Origin: Gambelia wislizenii
Taxonomy: Eukaryota > Chordata > Lepidosauria > Squamata > Crotaphytidae
Reading direction: 5' to 3'
DNA length: 64,000 nt
NCBI GenBank assembly: GCA_030847615.1
Contig: JAUMIR010000002.1
Coordinates: 283,506,028 to 283,570,027, forward strand
Both the position numbers and the translations under genes were made by a program. Shown here piece by piece: positions 60,101-64,000 of this stretch. Position 1 is the stretch's first letter. The number at the start of each line of letters is the position of its first letter. The notes below the pieces were generated by a model. It made no database searches. It saw only the letters and a program-made list of their open reading frames with translations, and was not told the origin of the DNA.

Positions 60101-62936
60101 AAAGAGACTCCACCACACTCCGAGGCAGTGTATTCCACTTCCGAACAGCTCTTACTGTCAGGAAGTTCTTCCTAACATTTAGGTGGAATCTCTTTTCCTG
60201 TAGTTTGAACCGGCAGAAAACAAGCTTGCCCCATCCTCAGTATGACATCCCTTCAAATATTTAAACATGGCTATCATGTCCCCTTCTCAACCTTCTCTTC
60301 TCCAGACAAAACATACACAGCTCCCTAAGCCGCTCCTCATAGGGCATGGCTTCCAGACCTTTAACCATTTTGGTCACCCTCCTCTGGACACGTTCATTAT
60401 ATATAAGCTGCTATAGATACGTTCATTATACATAAGCTTGTGTTTGCGTGCATGTGTGTGTTCATGTCCACATGTGTCTGCAAGCACATGTACGTATATG
60501 TGTGGCACCAGGAACAGCAAACAGAGGGCCTTTAGCCACTGAGGGTGCTGGAGCACATAATCTAAATGCAGTGCTGATAATCCTGGCTAATACATATATT
60601 AGGTCATTTGTTGTGCCATGACATAAAACATGTATGCAAGCTTTTAATATCTCCAGACATCAGGCAATTTTTTTTCAAAAGGCAAGTATACAGGGGAGTA
60701 TGGAAGAAAGAGAAAGAAGAAAAAAATGGAATTGATGTCACTTTGATGCAAAGTCATAGTGTTTATATGGCCACAGTCCTGAGTTGAAATGAAGAGAACT
60801 ATCCTTCCAAAAACCAACCTACCCAACATGATTGTTTGTTCCCAAGCTTCCTGACTCATTTAGAAATCCAACTTTATTCTAAGCTGCCAGGTCAACCAGA
60901 CCTCAAACCTGATAACTCTTTTCTTGCCATTCACAACTTTCTCCAGCAACCCATCAGCACTAATACACTGTTCTATTCCTATCACTAGGCACCAAGGGCT
61001 TGTCTGCATGGGCAGGAATACCCTGGGTGTAGCCCAGAGTATTCCAGCCCCAGGCCCATGGTGTTTTCTCACCCCATTACCTGCCCTTTCATTGCAGAAA
61101 CAGAGGGGTGTCTGCACACCCACAGCCCATGCATGAACTGGCGCCTCTCTTCCCTGCTCTGAACATGTCTTCTGAGGCCAGGAACAAGGCACCCAGAAGT
61201 GGTCACATGGCTGCGTGCCTTGCAGTGACCTCAGCAGATACAACAAGTGCAACCCGGCCAGGAAATGGCCGCACTGGATACTGGAAACGCTGTATATGCA
61301 GACACTACCATCCCATTGAGGTACTGAAACTCACCATTTTCTTCAGAAGAACCACAGAAAACAGTGAGGGTTATTTTACCATGTGCTCACTCTGTTTTAA
61401 AGGGAATTTGCCCCAGATCCTTGTCGGAACTGCCCAGGCTAGAAACGGGGCCAAAACCATATATCGCTTGGACTGCCAGGCATGGCAACATAGGAGGGCC
61501 ATTTTATTTGGCCCATGCAGATACGGTCTAAGAAACACTGAGCTGATTTGGACTATCACAAATGTCATTATTAAGCCAAGATACTCCCAAGTTTCAAGAA
61601 ACTGCACACAACCCTTTTGCTCTTTCTTTACTTCTCCCTTCACATGAGCAGGAATCAAACCAGGAAGCTGCAGTTAACCACAGATTCTTGTTACATATAA
61701 ACTGGGAAAGGTAAACACACTGGGATATGAAGTCATTGTTTAAAGCTGGATACTGAATCCTGGCTTGTTTGGAAGCCATAAGTCACTGTTCCTTGTATGG
61801 AGGTTATGGGAAACAGCTTCCTGGGATTTCTTTGATTTGCTCATGTGAAGGAAGGGGGGAAGCAGAAGTACCAAGGTCCACGAAGGTGTATAAAGATTGT
61901 GCAGATCCTGCCCTCAAGCCAGCATTTGATCATCCAATTGCATCCTCTGTGTCCTACCCACAGTTCCTCACAAGGTACCTGTTGGGCATCTCCCTCTGTG
62001 AAGGGCAACATTGTGGAGACATGGAACATAATCTCCTTGCCACGGAAGTTTGTATAGACAGACTCAGTTCCTGTTTGACCTCTTGTAACATCTAAGCCAC
62101 CTCGGAATCTGAAAAAATCAGCACAGGTAAAAGGAGATGGGGGTGGGGAAGAGAGCAGGAAAAGGGAGGGAGGGAAAGAAAGAAAGCAGCTTCATTAAAC
62201 ACAAGGATATAATTCAAGCACTGGGACAAGCAGGTTGTTGTTGTTGTTTGACTTACAGCAACCCTAAGGTGAACCTATCACAGAGTTTTCTTGGCAAGAT
62301 TTGTTCAGAAATGGTTTGCCATTGCCTTCCTCTGAAGCTGAGAGAGTGTGAATTGCCTAAGGTCACCCAGTGGGTTTTCATGTCCAAGCAGGTATTGAAC
62401 CCTGGTCTCCAGAGTTGTAGTCCAACACTCAAACCACTACATGCTAGATCCCACCATTGGTTAAAATACTTTTATTTCAAAGAAAAGTAATGAGCCAGGA
62501 GGAACACCTTGGGATCTTTTTCCCCACAACACTGAGGGTATCAATTTGCTCAGTTTCTGTTCCATTTCTATATTTTTAATGCTGCTTCAGATCTCAAAGG
62601 AAATAAGTTTGACCTTCCTACAAATACAAAACCCAGCCTGTCCCTCAGTTTCCTTACCTACCCATGTAAGACTTTAACCTTGACTACAAACTGTTTTGTT
62701 CTCTGAGCAAATGAATACTTTGAGCCACAACCTGCATTCAGCCAGTCAATCAGTATTTAGTGGTTTTACCATCTCTGTACAATGCAGTATGTATTATCTG
62801 TCATGATTTTTTTTTTTAACTTCTAAGTAACTCACCCTCGAAAATCCTGCAGCTGAATCCTGTCTCCAAGGAGATCTAAAAACTCTAAGAAGCCCAGGCT
62901 CTCCTCTGTATTACTGAAGACTTCTTCCTCTGTGGT
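24968..62936 (-). CDS. Rap1 GTPase-activating protein, RAP1GAP/RAP1GAP2 family (12 exons visible; 5' part off window)
   Basis: Stimulates GTP hydrolysis by Rap1. Visible exons, in transcript order, are 62936-62836, 62108-61979, 53275-53120, 49912-49841, 48213-48127, 45857-45723, 40512-40360, 36953-36850, 32541-32425, 32162-32033, 31917-31815 and 25008-24968. Lengths sum to 1329 bp (442 aa plus stop) with all phases compatible. The first five exons hold the second half of the RapGAP domain, including GQTGTESVY, the asparagine-thumb segment [19 protein letters not shown] and FLHAYVVVQ. The C-terminal tail keeps RSQSLD and [14 protein letters not shown], which match the PKA target serines described for Rap1GAP, and a WLDDSV motif. 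A glutamine run (KQQQQQS) is inserted in the tail. The N-terminus, where a GoLoco motif may lie, is outside the window. I cannot decide between RAP1GAP, RAP1GAP2 and a third paralogue from this part alone. Confidence 0.95.
25110..25833 (-). pseudogene. CR1 LINE ORF2 fragment (reverse transcriptase and C-terminus)
   Basis: On the minus strand 25513-25821 encodes the RT block [20 protein letters not shown] and a degenerate active site GADDTKL (normally YADD or FADD). 25103-25417 encodes [17 protein letters not shown] and [15 protein letters not shown]. The two parts are out of frame, so it is inactive. It lies 100 bp upstream of the last exon of the RAP1GAP-like gene, in its final intron. Confidence 0.9.
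25845..26475 (+). mobile_element. Old CR1/L3-like LINE 3' end
   Basis: Decayed coding block (cacatacagttttggtctcc) followed by cgtggagaaagtggg and ending in ttggcctttggtctgatccagcaggg then cttatgttct, the typical end of L3/CR1-type elements. Confidence 0.55.
26805..26960. repeat. Short tandem duplication of a LINE-derived motif
   Basis: Two copies of gggagctactacaagatttagtgaat with flanking caggagnGCGGTGGAG, at about 26807-26865 and 26902-26955. The core actacaagatttagtgaat also occurs in the LINE at 26170. Confidence 0.6.
26960..31810. other. Last intron of the RAP1GAP-like gene, left part
   Basis: Mostly unclassified sequence. 28800-29400 looks like an old dispersed repeat but I cannot name it. 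A (CA)n lies at 31073-31093. No coding exon with family similarity was found. Confidence 0.4.
29935..30082 (+). repeat. Dispersed repeat tail (copy 2 of 2)
   Basis: Same block as 7455-7608, including gcctgatgaagaagccagt and tgctgcatggccaacacgg. Confidence 0.5.
31815..31917 (-). CDS. RAP1GAP-like exon
   Basis: Acceptor cttgtgcag and donor gtaaag. Encodes [31 protein letters not shown] and SSP, matching human [21 protein letters not shown]. Phase 0 in, phase 1 out. Confidence 0.88.
32033..32162 (-). CDS. RAP1GAP-like exon with tandem (NAGNAG) acceptor
   Basis: The acceptor reads ttccttcagCAG, so splicing could also occur 3 nt later, adding or removing one codon. Encodes [32 protein letters not shown] and [10 protein letters not shown]. 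The donor is GTCAGT, weak at +3. I chose it over an internal GTGAGG because the residue spacing to the next exon then equals the human tail exactly. Confidence 0.82.
32425..32541 (-). CDS. RAP1GAP-like exon
   Basis: Acceptor ccccctccag and donor gtaagt. Encodes [29 protein letters not shown] and PEFPNRKN. The SSPE..P...KN pattern matches the human tail (SSPEMPTTKN). Phase 2 in, phase 2 out. Confidence 0.9.
33060..35060. other. Intron sequence
   Basis: No exon or named repeat recognised in this part of the intron between the RAP1GAP-like exons at 32541 and 36850. Confidence 0.4.
35063..35265. mobile_element. Tigger/MER2-like MITE with internal deletion
   Basis: Perfectly bounded by TA (35061-35062 and 35266-35267), with ends cagttgtcccttcacattcg and atatggagggacaactg. 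It lacks about 27 bp after ccaggaccat compared with the copy at 13098. Confidence 0.85.
35344..35590. mobile_element. Decayed DNA-transposon MITE with internal tandem duplication
   Basis: Two copies of a unit with ccatggtttcagttacccatgg and ggtcaac.gagttccaaaaatatta, then the catccacagggtcttggaa half of a Tigger-like element. A (C)n run is at 35431-35443. Confidence 0.5.
35591..35622. repeat. (CT)n microsatellite
   Basis: About 15 TC units. Confidence 0.9.
36456..36840. repeat. Tandem duplication (unit about 190 bp) abutting a RAP1GAP-like exon
   Basis: The block from gagcccatggctcacaac to agccctgcccagtat is repeated immediately, from gagcccattgctcacaac to agtcctgtccattcc. Divergence is around 10-15 percent. 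The second copy ends within 10-15 bp of the exon 36850-36953 donor. Confidence 0.85.
36850..36953 (-). CDS. RAP1GAP-like exon
   Basis: Acceptor ctcccctctag and donor gtatga. Encodes [14 protein letters not shown] and [19 protein letters not shown], matching human [15 protein letters not shown]. The RRSS serine corresponds to a second reported PKA site. Leaves in phase 2. Confidence 0.95.
36960..38650. other. Intron, purine-rich and unclassified
   Basis: Purine-rich (plus strand) sequence at 36960-37260 next to the exon; the rest is unremarkable. No exon seen. Confidence 0.4.
38650..39330 (+). mobile_element. Ancient, heavily decayed L2-like LINE
   Basis: Short islands recall the L2 ORF: cagtcctgacaaaatggag (NPDKTE region) and tagcacaaaatacagctgctgg (LIQNAAA region). 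No open frame remains. Confidence 0.4.
39620..39890 (+). mobile_element. CR1 LINE 3' end
   Basis: Contains gagattccacctcaacatt, tccttggaggtctttaaac and the CR1 terminal octamer repeat attctatgattctatg at 39873-39888. Confidence 0.92.
40360..40512 (-). CDS. RAP1GAP-like exon with polyglutamine insert
   Basis: Acceptor ttctctccag and donor gtaagg. Fifty-one codons. [14 protein letters not shown] matches human RVIRSRSQSMDAMG, whose serine is a reported PKA site. It is followed by [14 protein letters not shown], a CAG/CAA-encoded glutamine run replacing the Ser/Thr-rich human linker. Phase 0 at both ends. Confidence 0.93.
40520..42050. other. Intron with AT-rich microsatellites
   Basis: Contains (TTTTG)n at 40960-40980 and a (TTA)n/AT-rich tract at 41708-41850. 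No exon seen. Confidence 0.5.
42060..42262 (+). mobile_element. tRNA-SINE (same family as 62240-62460), + orientation
   Basis: Contains ccaaggaaaaaccactggc, aggcaagtcacactctccc and ctcttgccaagaaaaacc, the complement of blocks in the 62240-62460 copy. Confidence 0.6.
42794..43412 (+). mobile_element. GGGCTTGTCTAnATG-family MITE, intact
   Basis: Ends gggcttatctagacaagaagg and ttttcaccatctagacaaccc. About 620 bp, non-coding. It gives the uninterrupted reference for the nested copy at 12688-14163. Confidence 0.75.
43415..45715. other. Intron, unclassified
   Basis: GC-richer block at 44000-44900 with short open frames on both strands but no family similarity I recognise. No exon of the RAP1GAP-like gene is missing here by phase count. 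Confidence 0.4.
45723..45857 (-). CDS. RAP1GAP-like exon
   Basis: Acceptor ctggagcag and donor gtgaga. Forty-five codons: [31 protein letters not shown] and a glycine run before FFENFK. Matches human ERTRAALLETLYEEL and GGGGFFESFK. Confidence 0.96.
46010..47035. mobile_element. Candidate DNA element with inner inverted repeat and CAG/CTG-rich core
   Basis: Left edge aagcatcccctgcttattcg and right edge ttgaaaagtgggggacacatg look like decayed inverted ends. Inside, cagtatacagactggatgaaaagatggc (46160-46187) is the inverted partner of tgccatcttttcattcagtctg (46239-46260). A trinucleotide-rich block with GCAGCAGCAG lies at 46430-46535. Confidence 0.4.
47040..48120. other. Intron, unclassified
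   Basis: Contains an (AC)n at 47274-47287 and a short unexplained open frame at 47212-47502. Nothing named. Confidence 0.4.
48127..48213 (-). CDS. RAP1GAP-like exon
   Basis: Acceptor cttctcacag and donor gtgagt. Twenty-nine codons, [17 protein letters not shown] then [12 protein letters not shown], the end of the RapGAP domain. Phase 0 at both ends. Confidence 0.96.
48392..48900 (+). mobile_element. Probable MITE related to the ggcttgtct family
   Basis: Begins ggggcttatctacactagt like the family at 12688 and 60988. The other end is unclear. Short inverted repeat cacatgtgactgcagg / catgtgaccagccttgg inside. Confidence 0.35.
49361..49420. repeat. (CA)n(GA)n compound microsatellite
   Basis: Seven or more CA units followed by about 21 GA units. 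Confidence 0.95.
49841..49912 (-). CDS. RAP1GAP-like exon
   Basis: Acceptor gttttttcag and donor gtttgt. Twenty-four codons, [18 protein letters not shown] then PAVFKK, matching human [19 protein letters not shown]. Phase 0 at both ends. Confidence 0.96.
50112..50440 (+). pseudogene. L2 LINE reverse transcriptase fragment, left part
   Basis: Encodes [13 protein letters not shown] (YADDTQL active-site block with Ala to Val and Asp to Asn changes), [16 protein letters not shown] and [14 protein letters not shown], diagnostic of L2. Interrupted at 50440. Confidence 0.88.
50441..51450. mobile_element. Unclassified 1.0-kb element inserted into L2
   Basis: Begins gggtcatttacacgggc and ends gtgtaaaccagccccc, imperfect inverted ends sharing GGG and TTTACAC. 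L2 coding resumes directly after it. Internal sequence has CT microsatellites at 51090-51118 and two copies of the gaaccttccgtttgaattgtgg-like block (51015-51045 and 51165-51195). Confidence 0.65.
51451..51990 (+). pseudogene. L2 LINE ORF2 C-terminal fragment, right part
   Basis: Continues L2: [34 protein letters not shown] and [18 protein letters not shown]. In-frame stops and a frameshift remain, so it is inactive. Confidence 0.88.
51995..53115. other. Intron, unclassified
   Basis: No exon or named repeat recognised. Confidence 0.4.
53120..53275 (-). CDS. RAP1GAP-like exon: asparagine thumb
   Basis: Acceptor ccttcctag and donor gtaaat. Fifty-two codons, [16 protein letters not shown] through [11 protein letters not shown] to GETLYK. 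The Asn in HIGND (visible residue 86) is the catalytic thumb that replaces an arginine finger in RapGAPs (Asn290 of human Rap1GAP as I recall). The LHHNALGE loop before TLYK is unlike the human paralogues I remember. Confidence 0.97.
53280..54690. other. Intron, unclassified
   Basis: AT-rich tract with repeated ataaacaaa motifs at 54000-54100. No exon seen. Confidence 0.4.
54691..54714. repeat. (AGT)n microsatellite
   Basis: Eight AGT units. Confidence 0.9.
54720..56680 (-). mobile_element. L1-like retroelement with 5' UTR and partial ORF1, no ORF2
   Basis: Read on the minus strand, a 600-bp leader precedes an ATG at about 55973 opening [17 protein letters not shown] and [13 protein letters not shown], a charged coiled-coil-like start reminiscent of L1 ORF1p. 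Frameshifts follow and then an AT-rich non-coding tail runs to the (AGT)n. No reverse transcriptase or endonuclease is present. Family assignment is tentative. Confidence 0.4.
57290..57930. repeat. CA-rich minisatellite inside Helitron
   Basis: At least five diverged units of about 100-120 bp, each with gcaggatgcgagagcccc, accatgcaaccacatgtac and a run of CA dinucleotides. Confidence 0.85.
57995..58425. repeat. aggccccagg minisatellite inside Helitron
   Basis: More than twelve imperfect units of about 17-35 bp built on cagagaaaggccccaggc. Confidence 0.88.
58712..59975. other. Intron, unclassified
   Basis: No exon or named repeat recognised. Confidence 0.4.
59981..60395 (-). mobile_element. 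CR1 LINE 3' end
   Basis: Begins tcatagaatcatagagttg and continues through ttaggtggaatctcttttcc and atatttaaacatggctatc to ctctggacacgttc, the longest continuous CR1 3' end in the window; it confirms the joint restored at 8316/10893. Confidence 0.92.
60988..61531. mobile_element. MITE with gggcttgtctgcatggg ends, intact
   Basis: Left agggcttgtctgcatgggc and right gcccatgcagatacggtct are inverted repeats. The interior matches 11020-11400. It lies 450 bp from the RAP1GAP-like exon 61979-62108. Confidence 0.7.
61979..62108 (-). CDS. RAP1GAP-like exon: RapGAP core
   Basis: Acceptor gattttttcag and donor gtacct. Encodes [18 protein letters not shown] and [17 protein letters not shown] then TEGDAQQ, nearly invariant in vertebrate Rap1GAPs. 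Phase 1 in, phase 0 out. Confidence 0.96.
62240..62460 (-). mobile_element. tRNA-derived SINE
   Basis: On the minus strand the head agtggtttgagtgttggac and B-box-like gggttcaatacc are visible, followed by gtgaccttaggcaattcac and a CAA-rich end. Confidence 0.65.
62461..62830. other. Intron between RAP1GAP-like exons
   Basis: No repeat or exon recognised. Confidence 0.4.
62836..62936 (-). CDS. RAP1GAP-like exon (first visible)
   Basis: Acceptor ctttccag and donor gtgag. Encodes [16 protein letters not shown] and [17 protein letters not shown], matching the SEEELFSTNEES and EFLGQKVKLQDFKG part of the RapGAP domain. Enters in phase 0 and leaves in phase 2. Confidence 0.93.
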
Positions 62937-62939
62937 CTG

Positions 62940-63500
62940 GAAAGGGAGAAACATAGAAGAAGTCTGAAGGACTGCCATTTCTCATTCAAGTTCCAGACCT
63001 ATCCACAGGGTCTAGTGAAGAATGAGAGGGAGAGAGAATCCAACCACTTTTTGTACATGCATGCATAAACCTCATTTTCCCCTACCATTTGACTCCTCCA
63101 AGCATAGCAAAACAAACAAACAAACAAACAAAAACTTTCCCCTTCCCACAGAGTCCATGATTCTCTTTCATCAAGACTGCAGATGACACTAGTAGAGGAT
63201 AAGAATGGAAAGAATATCTGTAAATATTTGGAAAATGGTTGAGAAACATGTTTTTTATGTGTCAAAAAAAAAACCCACCCTGATTAGAAGCATTCCAGAC
63301 TTAGGAAAATCTTCAAAGTTCAGGACTTTTCCTACACAAAATTCACAGAAGCATTTTCTGTGCAGAAAACAGCATTTTTCCATCTATTAAAAAAATGATG
63401 TTTTCTGTGCAAGACAACCATATGCACAGACTAAACCCTGAGTTTTAAATAATCTGTAAAAACTACATACTTTTAAAAGACTTTCTTTCAATGGAAAGAA
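62940..63500. other. Intron upstream of first visible RAP1GAP-like exon
   Basis: Contains (AAAC)n at 63109-63132. The preceding coding exon (the part ending before TTEEE in the protein) is not present up to 64000. Confidence 0.5.
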
Positions 63501-63502
63501 TA

Positions 63503-63756
63503 CAGCAGGACCCCTGTATCCACTGATTCATTATCCATTGATTCAATAATCCACAGAACACAAAACAACACACCTACCATAGAGTCTTCCTAGAAAATGT
63601 GTCCTCTCTAGCCATTTCCTAGGTCCTCCAAGGTAACTCTATGGTATTTTAAACTGGAAGTCCCATTATTTTCAATGGTGTTCACTATTATTCACGGTTT
63701 TTGGTATCCATGAGCCCCCCCAGGACCAATTCCCTGTGGATAAGGAGGTCCTACTG
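63503..63756. mobile_element. Tigger-like MITE
   Basis: Flanked by TA on both sides, with ends cagcaggacccctgtatcc and ggataaggaggtcctactg. The interior shares the tctctagccatttcctagg block with the copy at 14247-14480. Confidence 0.75.
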
Positions 63757-64000
63757 TACTGATAAAATTACTCATTGCTTCCTTTGAGAAGAAAATTAAT
63801 GAAGAATTACATCCCTGCTAGAGGATATAGTCAAGGAGAGATACCAAATAGCAGGCTACAGGCCAGATCTGATCTCATAAAGGTACCCACAGAGGGCTTT
63901 CAGTTTTAGCCCCCAGGAACCAGTCTCAGGGCAGGTATGAAAGGATGTAGAATTTTCCATTTCCCACTCTTCCATGCTCTTACAGAAAGTTCCTGCTGGA

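Overview
The window is animal nuclear DNA. It has split genes with GT/AG introns and is packed with decayed transposons. The repeat mix (CR1, L2, L1-like, Penelope-like, Helitron, Tigger/MER2-like and hAT-like MITEs, tRNA-derived SINEs) together with the two protein genes points to a non-mammalian vertebrate, most likely a squamate reptile (lizard or snake). The species call is inference.

Two real genes are supported, arranged tail to tail. On the + strand, positions 4446-20941 hold a complete eight-exon GSTK1 (kappa-class glutathione transferase, 252 aa). All exon phases fit. It ends in the canonical peroxisomal signal Ser-Lys-Leu and has a long basic N-terminus that looks like a mitochondrial presequence. 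On the - strand, from beyond the right edge down to about 24285, lie the last twelve exons of a Rap1 GTPase-activating protein of the RAP1GAP/RAP1GAP2 family (442 visible residues). These include the catalytic asparagine region, the PKA-type serine sites and a plausible 3' UTR with AATAAA. The 5' exons (N-terminus and first part of the RapGAP domain) lie outside the window. Human GSTK1 has no such neighbour that I recall, so this may be an extra RAP1GAP paralogue retained outside mammals.

Layout: 1-4400 is repeats upstream of GSTK1, including an 840-bp fold-back palindrome abutting a dead hAT transposase fragment. 4446-20941 is GSTK1, whose introns carry a CR1 element split by a 2.6-kb Helitron (intron 3) and a nest of two head-to-tail Tigger-type elements inside another MITE (intron 5). 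20942-24284 is the intergenic/3' UTR zone with a Penelope-like GIY-YIG fragment. 24285-64000 is the RAP1GAP-like gene, with CR1, L2, L1-like, SINE, a second Helitron with two kinds of minisatellite cargo, and many microsatellites in its introns.

The two genes have no obvious functional link: GSTK1 is an organellar detoxification enzyme and the RAP1GAP-like protein switches off Rap1 signalling. No tRNA or rRNA genes, CRISPR arrays or prokaryotic features are present. No dedicated new biological system was found. The strongest unusual signals are the paralogue/synteny question, the base-exact Helitron insertion, the palindrome with paired TCTCGCGAGA motifs, and the nested transposon stacks.
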